Below are positions 11,861 through 22,192 of a DNA stretch of 64,000 nt, piece after piece. The notes below the pieces were generated by a model. That model was not told where the DNA came from and did not search any database. It worked only from the letters and a program-made list of their open reading frames with translations. Every line of letters begins with the position of its first letter. Position 1 is the stretch's first letter. Position numbers and translations under genes: made by a program. Source of the DNA: Byssochlamys sp. IMV 00236 (lineage: Eukaryota; Ascomycota; Eurotiomycetes; Eurotiales; Thermoascaceae); assembly GCA_001931875.2 (NCBI GenBank), contig MSJH02000809.1, positions 186,001 to 250,000 on the forward strand. Direction: 5' to 3'.

Positions 11861-13531
11861 ATGGCGGCCAGCAATGACACCCGGGGGTGGATTATGAGCG
11901 CGGTCTCAGGAGCTGGTAGGTTTCCTGCTTCCTCCTGCTCTGGTCAAGAGTGTCAGCTAACCCCATCCAGCTTGCATCCTGGGCTCCTCGATCATCTGTG
12001 TCGATCTGATCGTACGCAAGTGTTCGAGTCGTAAGGACTTTGATATCACCAGCAACAATGCCTTCCTGGCCGCCTCGATGAGCCTCAGTGCTGGTGTGCT
12101 GGTATGAGCTCCCCAGGATCGTATCCATCTGTTGGTGCTCCATGCTGACTCCCTGTCTAGCTCATGTCGTCGCTCTACAGCATGCTTCCTACATCCAAGA
12201 ACCACCTTACCCGCGCAGGATTCTCCCCTGCAGCCTCAGCATACATACTGATCGCCTTGTTTCTGGCGGGCGTGATCGTCATCCGCATCGTCTCTGCCTT
12301 CCTTCATCGCCACATCCCCTCCAGCATAGTGGATTGCGAACATACTCACAACCCAGATCCAGAAGCAGGGGACCATCAAGCGGAGGAGGTTCGCAACGTG
12401 AAAACGGGCCCAGTACCGACGATAAGTACCTTCGATGGCAGCACAGAGCGCACACCTCTGCTCCAAAGACCCAAGCCACAGTCCTCCATTTCGACACCAC
12501 CAATGATGGAGAGGGGCAGCGAGGATTCGGTAGCGGACAATGAGCTGGGGAAACAATCTCTCCGCCGCCGTTGGCAGCGACAGCTAGCGCATCTGCTGGG
12601 TGGAACGAAGAGATACTGTGACGAAAATGGTCCATGCTATGGAGTCTCTCAAAAATGCGGGTCCGAGTGTACCAAGGTCATTCGAAGAGTGCCATCGCAG
12701 GAGGCGAGTCACTTGCCAGGGTCTCTCCAGGGACATGTCCATGTCCCGGCCGGACAACTGGAGTCAGAAATCACCCCGGGAACACCACACATGCCGCAGA
12801 CACTCTGTCATATCCCGGATGGGTCCTTGACCGCGTCCTCGGACATGGACGCAGGTGCCGGTGATGGCGACTGCTTCACTACTCGGTCAACGATCCCGTC
12901 TGTCAGAAGTGCACGACCGATCTCAACCAGATCAAACAGCAAGCCTGGGCCTGAGCAGCCTGATCTTGTCACACCGGTTCTGGACCAGCATGGGCATCAT
13001 CTTCATGCGGGTCAGCATCACCATCATGTCCCGCAGAACGCCTTCCTATCGATCGGCCTGCAGACGTCACTGGCTATTGCTTTGCATAAATTGCCCGAGG
13101 GCTTTATCACCTACGCAACCAATCATGCCAGTCCCACGTTAGGTCTCACCGTGTTCATCGCACTTTTTATCCATAACATCACCGAGGGTTTCGCCATGGC
13201 TCTGCCCCTCTACCTAGCCTTGAATTCGCGCTGGAAAGCAATCCTCTGGTCCTGCCTCCTAGGAGGCGTCAGTCAGCCCGCAGGCGCTGGGCTCGCCGCG
13301 CTGTGGATCTGGGGTTACCGCAAAGCTGGTGGAGGCGGCGACGGAACCGCGTCCGGTACATCCTGGGGAGTCTACGGCGGCATGTTTGCCGCGACAGCTG
13401 GTGTCATGACTTCAGTCGGATTACAGCTCTTCAGCGAGGGTCTGGGACTGACCCATAACCGAAATATGTGTATTGGCTTCGCAATCGCAGGCATGGGCGT
13501 TTTGGGTGTCAGTTTTGCCTTGACGGCGTAA
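11861..13531 (+). CDS. zrt3: ZIP-family zinc transporter, Zrt3-like (vacuolar membrane)
   Basis: Exons 11861-11915, 11971-12101 and 12161-13531 (518 aa), all joins in frame. Three N-terminal hydrophobic segments are followed by a long hydrophilic loop (about residues 110-340) ending in a His-rich stretch, DQHGHHLHAGQHHHHVPQNA. The C-terminal half holds the ZIP signature: ALHKLPEGFITY in one helix and HNITEGFAMALPLY in the next, with the His/Glu metal ligands intact. The long histidine-containing loop and overall layout match yeast Zrt3, which exports stored zinc from the vacuole to the cytosol. Location is inferred from the family. Confidence 0.88.
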
Positions 13532-14170
13532 AGAATCCGGACATAAGCACAATTACCACTTAAACATATCAGGAATCAGGACGGGACGGTCTGGGCCGGC
13601 GTTCTACATGAGGAATGGCATGGATGAACTTATGATTTGCGTCCCTTTTTTCTTTTTACGGCTTTTTCTGTTGCCTTTCTGCACCTCTTATCGTTTAGAT
13701 GCAGTATATGGTTACCGGCGTTGTCTTGTCTGCATGTTCGTTTACAGCTCCCGTTGGCTCTCTGCTTGAGTTAAATTGCATGGTCATCAAGTGTTCAGGT
13801 AATATCAAGTTCCGTACAGATTGTAGATTGGGAGAGACGTCAAGATTGACATTCGATTCTCGAACACACTTGTCGTCTCGTATCACAGGAATGAAATCAT
13901 CATAACATGAACAAGTATAACTAATTGTCATCGTCGTGACTAATAGACATCTTTCATTTCGCTCTGTACATGTATGTAATTGTAAACCATCCGCAACACT
14001 AACTTATATACGTATACACTGATAGATATTTAACTACAGAATCGTTAGACCGATTAGAAAAACCTACGCCTTCCAACTCCAGTGCCCCTCTCCAGGGAGG
14101 CGCTTATGCAATAATACAAACATATGAATGAACATCATCATAATCCGTCCAGGGACGGACATCAGCAATT
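13532..14170. other. Intergenic between convergent genes, 0.64 kb
   Basis: 3' flanks of the Zrt3-like gene (+) and the NSRP1-like gene (-). Nothing recognised. Confidence 0.5.
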
Positions 14171-15589
14171 CTAGCTTTGATTCTCCTTCTCCTTCTTTGC
14201 GGCTTCTTCTCTTTCCCGCTTCCGTGCCAGGTATCTCTCCTTCGCACTTGAAACGTCCTTCTCCGTCTTACGACTGCGGGTGCGCTCTGCGATTTCGCGC
14301 TGTCGTGCCTCTTCGGCCTCTGCTTCTTTCCGCGCGCGCTCTTTCAGCTGTGCGGCGACCATTTCTGTCTGGCGTGCGCGCTGGGCGTTGCGGGCAGTGT
14401 AGGCTTCGGAGACGGGGCGTTGGCCAGGACGGGCACGAGAGGCGTCCGCGGCGGCCTGCGCAGCGGTCGAGGAAGAAGGAGGCGGCTTCGGTTTAGGAGC
14501 GACGTTGAGACCGGCTGTGAGGAGTTGGCGCTTGTCGACGACTTGGCCTTCGTCGTTGACGATGATGTGAGCGCCCTTCGCGTTGAGTTCGGCAGCCAGT
14601 TGGGCTTCTGATTTCTCCTGGGTGGTGTCTGTGGTGATATCTTCTTCCGTTATTTCGCCAGCCTTGACGCGCTGGGCCGCTTCTTCTGCTGCTTTCACAG
14701 CTTCGCTGTGTCGTTCCTCGCCGCGAGCCAACACGTCGCGATAGAAACTGACCATGCCCGAACCGCCCTCCCGCTTGCGCCGCTCCTCTTCCTCCTTCTC
14801 GCGCCGGGCTTCCTCCTCCTCCAGTCGACGAATCTCTTCTTGCTGCGCCTTGTATGCTGCCGTGACGAACTTCTCCTTGTCGGCGAATTCGTCGCCTTCG
14901 GCTTCGCGCTCCTTGGCCAGCATTCGGTCCCGCGCTCGCATCTGGTCCCGTTTACGGACCTCCGCGCTCCGCATCAGGGAGGTCATGTACTTTGGTCCCG
15001 AACTCTGAGCATCACTGGTCGTCTTCTCTGGCTTCTTGTGAATACTATCGTAGATGGCATCGTACGAGTAGATAGACGGATCCAGGTCCTGCGCCGTCTG
15101 CGCATGCTTGCGCGTACTGTGCAAAGCGGCCAAATTGGTGTAATCCTTAGCTGTGCCAGTCGCGCGTACTTTCGATTTTTTATTATTTCCATTACCAGCC
15201 ACACCTTCTCCATCTTCATCATCATCGTCGTCGTCGTCGTCGGCGAAAAGGGAGTTCTTGAGGGGTTTTAGTGTCGGTTTCCCACTCTCCGGTTTGCGCT
15301 TCGACGGAGGAGGAAGTCCACTGGAGAGAGATTTCTTCGTTTCACTTCGACTTGGCGCTGTCAGAGCTGATGGCTCTTCGCCTACCCCGCCAAGGGTAGT
15401 TATCTCGATTTCCCCGGAGATATCCTCACCGCCACCTCCTGTCGCGTTCGCTTCGTCTTCTGAATCGTCATCGAAAATCGTCTTCTTGCGCTTTTGGCCG
15501 GCTGCCAGATTTGGCTTCCCCAGTGAAGGCGCCTTGTTCTTGTTTTTGTTCGGGAGGTTGAGTCCGTAGGAGAGAGTTGGAGGGGGCAT
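14171..15589 (-). CDS. NSRP1-like nuclear splicing-associated protein (DUF2040 type)
   Basis: Single exon, 472 aa, ATG at 15589. It begins MPPPTLSYGLNLP and carries a KKTIFDDDSEDE acidic stretch, then a poly-Asp run (about residues 118-128). The conserved core lies at about 165-300: YDAIYDSIHK, KYMTSLMRSAEVRKRDQMRA, then a Glu/Arg-rich coiled coil ending in GSGMVSFYRDVLARGEERH. This order matches nuclear speckle splicing regulatory protein 1 (CCDC55), which binds spliceosome components and affects splice-site choice. The C-terminal third is Ala/Glu/Arg-rich, helical and low-complexity. Confidence 0.85.
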   Translation of the reverse strand: MPPPTLSYGLNLPNKNKNKAPSLGKPNLAAGQKRKKTIFDDDSEDEANATGGGGEDISGEIEITTLGGVGEEPSALTAPSRSETKKSLSSGLPPPSKRKPESGKPTLKPLKNSLFADDDDDDDDEDGEGVAGNGNNKKSKVRATGTAKDYTNLAALHSTRKHAQTAQDLDPSIYSYDAIYDSIHKKPEKTTSDAQSSGPKYMTSLMRSAEVRKRDQMRARDRMLAKEREAEGDEFADKEKFVTAAYKAQQEEIRRLEEEEARREKEEEERRKREGGSGMVSFYRDVLARGEERHSEAVKAAEEAAQRVKAGEITEEDITTDTTQEKSEAQLAAELNAKGAHIIVNDEGQVVDKRQLLTAGLNVAPKPKPPPSSSTAAQAAADASRARPGQRPVSEAYTARNAQRARQTEMVAAQLKERARKEAEAEEARQREIAERTRSRKTEKDVSSAKERYLARKREREEAAKKEKENQS

Positions 15590-16957
15590 GATTTATTTAT
15601 CGGACAAGAAAGAGGTTAGCTCGCGCGAGAGCTACCTCGGAGTTTGATTAAAGGTCGGTGCGGGATGGCGGATTGGATAATTATGCAAATTGGTAAATTG
15701 ATCGCTTGTTCTCATATATGGCTCTTTCGAATGTGGTGAAAATCTTGGTGGAAGAGATGATTGTGATTGTGGTTGTTGTATAGTTTAGGTAAGTATGGTA
15801 TAGATAAATTGTTCAGTTCGAAGCTCCGCAATGGCGTAGCGGAACCACTGCGATACGGTCACGTGATCAAGATTATGTGCCTTGTTGCCTTACGGAGCTT
15901 TTCTTATCAGATAATCACAATCACTCACTATCCTGAGTATCACCGTCACCATCAGAGCTAATCAACAGTCGGTTCTCTTAGATAGGAGGGATCGTGGAGT
16001 TTATCAAGCAGCAGTCGTTATTCCCTAGAGATTCAATATACTATTTGCTTCTATGCTATTTAGGATTCGACAGTGGCCAACGAAATGCCATAGGAGGCTG
16101 TATGGAGAACTACTTCCATTGAAGTAACTTTCCTGAGGTTGAGCACTCGCTGTTCAACATATTGCAAAAACCTCACGAGGCTGAGTTTGTGTATTGCTTC
16201 TCTATTCGAATATAATAATGGCGATCACCAGGATAGTATTTTATCATCTTCGCTCACTCAGGGTAGAAAGTAGAAAGGACCAAGATTGCATATTCTAAAA
16301 TAAGCGCCGAGANNNNNNNNNNNNNNNNNNNNCCCCCCCCCCCCCCCCCCCAACCAATCAACACACAAGAATCGACTCTTCAGAACGCTGCATGATGCAG
16401 GTCTAATCACACGCGCGATGTGACTGGTGTGAGATTCTTTTAAAAATAGACCTCGTTGATTTCAAAGTCACCCAGTCAAATGAACCTCTCGACAGGGGAA
16501 GATCAGTGTCTTTTTTATGCGAGAGGGGTCGACGCCTCGTGAGTGGCTGCGTTGTGCCGTACCTGGTACTATTCTTAACTTGTGAGGGGTCGAGGTAGTT
16601 TAAACTGGTTTAATGTGTTTGATCTTTGGGTCAGTTGCTATCATTAGAATAATTGAAGGTATGGGAATGTCTTTTTGCGGGGGTGCTATTTGGGTTAAGT
16701 ATGCGGTGGGGAGGGAGATATTTAATGTAGATCTGCGCTGCTTGCTCCTTTGCGATAGAGTTGGTTAGGTACTTATATCTTCAGACCAGTGTTGAAATTT
16801 GGTTTGGGTTTTAGTGATTCGAGATATTATTTGTGATCGTGGGTGTGGTCCTGCGTTTCGATATACCACTTTTGAAAATACGGACTGTTCCCATTTCCTC
16901 TGTTGCTGAATTCTCTCATTTTTTGACATTGACAACGCTCCTCTTGAATTACTACTC
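15590..16957. other. Intergenic, 1.4 kb, with an assembly gap
   Basis: Holds the promoter of the NSRP1-like gene at its left end and of the 320-aa gene at its right end. It is broken by 20 N (16313-16332) directly followed by 19 C. No gene recognised in the visible sequence; the true distance across the gap is unknown. Confidence 0.7.
16313..16351. other. Assembly gap (20 N) abutting a poly-C run
   Basis: N at 16313-16332 followed by 19 consecutive C at 16333-16351. The homopolymer probably stopped the assembly; its length and the missing sequence cannot be trusted. Confidence 0.98.
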
Positions 16958-17920
16958 ATGATGGGAATACTACGTCTCCCTCGTCCAGCCGGTATCTACA
17001 TCCCCAGTACCACACGGACAGTGACAACAGATATGATCTCGCCGCCCATGTCGCCCGATGCGGACTTCGATTTCGAGACACTTGTCCCATCAGCCCGGTC
17101 GGCTCTCCAATACATCTCCAGAAAACTGCAGCAGAAAGCGATGCACCTCACCGTGCTGGTCGGATGGGAGAAGCCATTCCCCACTGGTCAGAGTTCAGAT
17201 CTGACTGTCATCCCCGTCACGGCGTTGGATCGGGAGTCGCGCAAGACACTAGAGCGGATTATCGAGAAAGCATCGAGGAAGTTCTCGCTTGGGCAGAGCT
17301 GGGTAGATGCTCTAGCAGCGGGCCAGCTGCAGCGGCATAGCAATGAGTATATAATCGAGCAATCCCTCAGGCAGAATGAGATTCTGTTCAGTGAGGAAGG
17401 GCTTACATTGCTCAGCATCGATCGGGTCTATATGCTCAAACGTCGTCTCTGCATGCTGTCGCACGGAACGACTCGCATCCCAGAAGAAACATACATCAGT
17501 TCCTGTGTCCACCTGCTCAGGCAGACGATCAAACATTTACAAGGCCGGCCGTTCAGCAAGGCCTTTTTCCATCGTGTCTATGACCACTTGGATGTTTCGG
17601 ACCAGGTCCTGGTGAAGGTGGCGGATGCTTACAGAGCTAAATACCGCCAGGATGGCATCGTCTTTCAGCGCGTGCATCAGAAGCAAGAATATCAGCGACG
17701 CTCCCCGTTTCGAAGCCCTCGTGTTGGTCATAGACAACAGCAGCCGATACCACCACGCAGTGGTACGCCCCTGCGACGAGGCCCGACGACACCAGTGTCT
17801 GCGTCGGATGTTACGCCTATAACGCGAAATGAATGGAATATCCTCATCGGGCCGGAGTTTCATCAGAACGAGCGGACGGTGACTATGTGGATTCCGTCGC
17901 CGGAGATGGCTGTTCGATAA
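16958..17920 (+). CDS. Conserved-looking fungal protein of unknown function, 320 aa
   Basis: Single exon starting MMGILRLPRPAGIYIPSTTR. I do not recognise a catalytic family. An N-terminal folded part (about residues 35-230) has alternating hydrophobic pattern and helices (SARSALQYISRKLQQK, then HLTVLVGWEKPFP) and no membrane segments. A basic, Arg/Pro/Gln-rich linker covers about 240-285. The last 30 residues look folded again (EWNILIGPEFHQNERTVTMW). Codon usage and length support a real gene. It stands alone, 1 kb downstream of the assembly gap. Function unknown. Confidence 0.7.
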   Translation: MMGILRLPRPAGIYIPSTTRTVTTDMISPPMSPDADFDFETLVPSARSALQYISRKLQQKAMHLTVLVGWEKPFPTGQSSDLTVIPVTALDRESRKTLERIIEKASRKFSLGQSWVDALAAGQLQRHSNEYIIEQSLRQNEILFSEEGLTLLSIDRVYMLKRRLCMLSHGTTRIPEETYISSCVHLLRQTIKHLQGRPFSKAFFHRVYDHLDVSDQVLVKVADAYRAKYRQDGIVFQRVHQKQEYQRRSPFRSPRVGHRQQQPIPPRSGTPLRRGPTTPVSASDVTPITRNEWNILIGPEFHQNERTVTMWIPSPEMAVR

Positions 17921-19225
17921 AACCAGTGCTAGGACCACCCTTGGCGATCTATATCAGGGAAAAGCATTTCATTCCATAACATGGTGTCTTCGCAAATCGA
18001 GGGGGTTGTCACTCACTGTGATATATACAGTTCGTGAAGTTGTCTAACCGACTCATCTGTAGAGTGACTCGGGACGTGAGATGACAAGGTTGCTTTATAC
18101 AACGCAACCGGACCAGTAAGCAGCTGGTATTTTATCTTTGTTCCATTCATGTCGTTAAGTCGCCTGCTAACGAATTGGGGAATGCAGGATCCCTCAGGAC
18201 TAGCCACGGACTAAGTACCGCTGAGGACCTATGTCCGAGATCATCAAGTATTGCAGCCCAGGAATCCCCAGCCTGTTACAGGCCTCTTGGAGAGCGGGTT
18301 GATCCGATTTGAGTGTATACAGGAGGATTGTGAATCTGCAAGTCGGCTCTGTAGCACTACCTGGTTGATCAGTGCCTGTCTCATACAATAATAATCGCTT
18401 GCAAGCACACCACGTCGGGGCTCAATCGGAGAGAATGGATAGTTGATCATGCAGAACAGCGAAAGACCTGCAGGACGTTAGTCATTTTGAGCAAGTTCTT
18501 TCGGCCGTTCCCGATAATCAGCCCGGGAGATAAGAGCGCAATGCCCACAAGTGGACGCGCCGGCGGTCTTGGTATATGGATCACCGCGCAAATGAAGATG
18601 AAGCGTTCCCAACAATGAACCCGTTGGTCGTGGCGCCGCACAACTTAAAAATATCGCGATCCAATGGCCAAATTATATTTCGCATTTCTTCCTCTCAGAG
18701 CTATCGGAGCTCGCCATGGCCGGGCTAGATCGGGGGGGGGCATGGGAGGAGAAATAACACCCCGCTATGAGAAGCCAAGAGGGAGGAAGAAAATAGCACC
18801 ACCAGCGGCGGGGAACGAATTGTTGGTTAGGGCTTTTTATCTTTTTTCTCTTTCTCGATAGCATCGAATAATGATGATAAGATAATAATAATAAATTTCG
18901 AGAGAATCAAAGCACCCTTTGAGCATTTAAGCATGGCAAAGCTGGCTGAATAATAATAGTGATTGTTCCTTGATTTCTTCTTATCTCTTTCTCTCTCCCC
19001 CGCTCTCCGCATTCTATTATTCGTTTTCGTCACCGACACTCATTGCTCTTTTGGGATCTCCTCTCCCCGCAAGATCTTTTACCTCCATATTTCACATATA
19101 TTATCACCATCTATCTTCATTTTGGTGCAGAGGGTGGAGGAAAAGACCGGATACTTGCAAGGAAGATTATACCTGACTGATTCGATAATCGAAGATAGCA
19201 TCAGGGCCGTGGAGAGAGACCTATA
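17921..19225. other. Intergenic, 1.3 kb
   Basis: Between the 320-aa gene and the nickel transporter. A G run lies near 18731-18739 and AT-rich repeats near 18865-18900. Short frames on both strands look like chance. Confidence 0.5.
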
Positions 19226-21272
19226 ATGTCCCGTCCACTTTCCCCCTCGGCCTCTCTTCCTCCAGATGACCCAATTCCGTCATATGGAGCGACAGGATAT
19301 GAGGAGAGATCTATGAAGAAGTCCCTGCTGGGACGGGTGGAACGATCGCATCGCAGTTGGCCGGGGATCAGAAAGATCCCGCTTCCTGCCATTGGGATCA
19401 TAGCTCTCATCGCGATAGTCAATGTTGTCGTGTGGATTGCTGCAGCCATTGTCTTGGTATGTCTGTTCTGTTGTTTACTGTTCAGTTCATGAAGTGCATT
19501 ATCCCGTTATGTGTTATGATTTGACGATGTAGATATTTTATTTGGGATTATTTTTGGCTTATCTTACACTGTCATCCACCATTCACAATTTCTGATTGTT
19601 TAATTTGTGATATGTTTTGTAGTACTGTTTCTTAATCACTGACAGATTATAACTAGCATTACTACACGTAAGTGCTACAAGTTCGCAACAGACATGCATG
19701 TATGCATTTCTGGACGGGAAAAGCTGAAGCCCGAACGGCTCTATCAGGAGACCGAGATTGTTTGTTGGTGTGAACGAAGTTAATCTTTCTTCGTCTATAG
19801 TTCCTTGGTCTCTACTGCTGCCATCTCATACTCCCTTGGTCTGAGACATGCCCTCGATGCGGACCATATCTCGGTAAGGACCACCAGGATATGACTAATT
19901 CCGTGATATATGCCTGACTTCATCTATCTGATCGATAGGCCATTGATTTGATGACGAGAAGGCTGCTGGCCACCGGACAGATGCCCGTCACCGTTGGGAC
20001 TTTCTTTTCGTTGGGCCATTCCACGTAAGTATCGATATTTGCCGTGCTGCTCACTTCCCCGTATTGATAATCGATATCAGCATTGTCATTATCACCTCTA
20101 TTGTCGTGGCAGCCACTGCTGCTGCAGTATCCTCGCGGTTCGACAGTTTCAGCACAATCGGCGGTATCATCGGCAGCTCCGTCAGCGCCGCCTTTCTCAT
20201 CCTGCTGGGTATCATGAATGCGTACATCCTCTACAAGCTGTTTAAACAGATGCAAAAGGTCCTGAATCTGGGAGAAGGAGAGGAAGACGAGGCATGGAAG
20301 ATTGAGGGAGGCGGGATCCTTTTTTCTTTGCTAAAGAAGATGTTCCGGCTGATTGATCGGTAAGTTTCTCTGTCCCTTCAAAGAGAAGTGTTTACACGTG
20401 CTGAATAGAGTTTAGGCCCTGGAAAATGTATCCGTTGGGCGTGCTCTTCGGTCTTGGATTCGATACATCTTCGGAAATTGCACTGCTTGGAATCTCTTCC
20501 ATTCAGGCAGCAAAGGGTACCGATTTCTGGGTGATCTTGATCTTCCCTATTCTCTTCACTGGTAGGGAACCCTTCAAGCTCGTTGATTATTATCATTGTA
20601 GGCTCCTTGCATTTCGATACTGAAAATCTTATAGCGGGCATGTGCCTCATCGACACCATGGACGGTGCTCTCATGCTGTCTCTATACGTCCAGCCTGCCG
20701 CAAACTTCCTTCCTAAAGCACGGAGTTCCGACTCTGTAGGATCGTCCGACGTTATCGACGTTCATACAGAGGAGCCAAATCATTCCGCCAATCCTCGCGA
20801 TCCAGTGGCTTTTCTATATTACTCCATTGTCCTCACTACCCTTACCGTGATCGTCGCCATTGTCATTGGTGTTATACAGTTGCTCACCATGATTCAAAAC
20901 GTGGCGGAGCCGAAAGGTAAGTTTTGGGACGGTGTCGAGACGGCAGGAGACTATTACGATGTGATTGGCGGTTCTATCTGCGGATTGTTCCTTATATGTG
21001 GCCTACTGAGCGTGGCCCTCTACAAACCGTGGAGAAGATGGGTTGGCAAGCGACATGGCCAAGCTGACATTGTGGACGAAGAGGGATCATTGGACGGCGA
21101 TGCGGGTGGTATCAGCAGGATCGGTGGAGAGATCTCTACTACAACTACAGCCGGGGGGAATCTGCAGGAAGGTTCGGCAGCTGCAGATGCAGTTGGGAAG
21201 GGATCTGCAACGCAAGTCTCTGTGAAAGCTGCCAAGGGCGACCAGAGTGATCCGTTGATACCTGAAGTGTAA
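19226..21272 (+). CDS. NiCoT/NicO high-affinity nickel transporter
   Basis: Seven proposed exons: 19226-19456, 19657-19667, 19801-19873, 19939-20024, 20081-20359, 20416-20561 and 20635-21272, totalling 1464 nt (487 aa) in frame. The 11-nt second exon supplies HYY plus two bases; without it the frame breaks before [24 protein letters not shown]. Family motifs present: [12 protein letters not shown] (the HX4DH metal-binding signature), [27 protein letters not shown] and [13 protein letters not shown]. About eight hydrophobic segments. It imports Ni(II) across the plasma membrane, in fungi mainly to supply urease. The C-terminal ~80 residues are hydrophilic. Start ATG 19226 gives a soluble N-terminus before the first membrane helix. 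Confidence 0.9.
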
Positions 21273-22192
21273 GTAGTTCGAATCTATTAATCGAAAAGCA
21301 GCTCGTACTGTCTCTCGATGAAGGGAACACTTTCATCCGAGGTTTGCAGCAGTGCGAACTGCGAACAGGCCCCAGTCTAACAGAGACTAATCGACCCATA
21401 CACATCCGTCAACACATGAAAAGAAGACTCTTAGATCTATTAGTGATACACAGAACATCGATAGTAGGTACTTTCTGCTGCATACTTAAGTAGTAACATG
21501 GACTAGAGAGCCGCCGAGACCATATTGGTCATCTGGCAGCACCGGCTCCATTCAAAACAGCATGCAGTACAACCGTTTAAGGAAGTTTCACTCGCCAAGT
21601 GCTCAATACTACTACTAGTCTACAAGATTCGCCATCAGGATGCAAGCGGCTCGGTATTTCGAGCCGAACACGAGGAATAGCCAGCACTCGACGATGACGT
21701 TGGCTTCCCGAGCGAACAAAAAAAAACCACTTCGGAACGGTTGCGAGAAGTGTACACTGTATTACTTACTCTAACTAATAACTATCCCTGGAGATGCAAA
21801 TGCACAATCTCCATTCGCAAACTTACTCCACCCTTGCTTGTTTTCCTGCTTCCATATTAATATATCCTTGCTCCGTTTTGTAATATTTCCAGCATGGAAA
21901 CCCTGTCTAGTTATCCGCTCGTTGCTCTCTGTGCGCGCAATCCAAGCAGACTCGGCCTCATGAGATAATACCGGTCTTGATGAAATAATCTGTATATCGT
22001 TTTATTCACCAATGGGCTTTTGTTTCTTATACTGGGATGCATCTATGTCTCGAGCAAAGTTGCCTTTATAAACCACCCCGTGCATGGTCGATTCACTGCC
22101 ACCTCGTTTGATCCCTTGCATGATACATCCATCCATCCAGTATTATTCCAAACCTACATGTATGTCCATGCTTGTATCTTCTTCCTCCTACA
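21273..22192. other. Intergenic, 0.9 kb
   Basis: Between the nickel transporter and the DNA polymerase gene on the same strand. No feature recognised. Confidence 0.5.

Noticed and set aside
14708..15271. Plus-strand frame of 187 codons antisense to the NSRP1-like gene
   Set aside because: Shadow of a low-complexity Glu/Arg-rich coding region.
22172..22192. Upstream extension of the DNA polymerase start
   Set aside because: It would begin at TTG; the first in-frame ATG is 22193.
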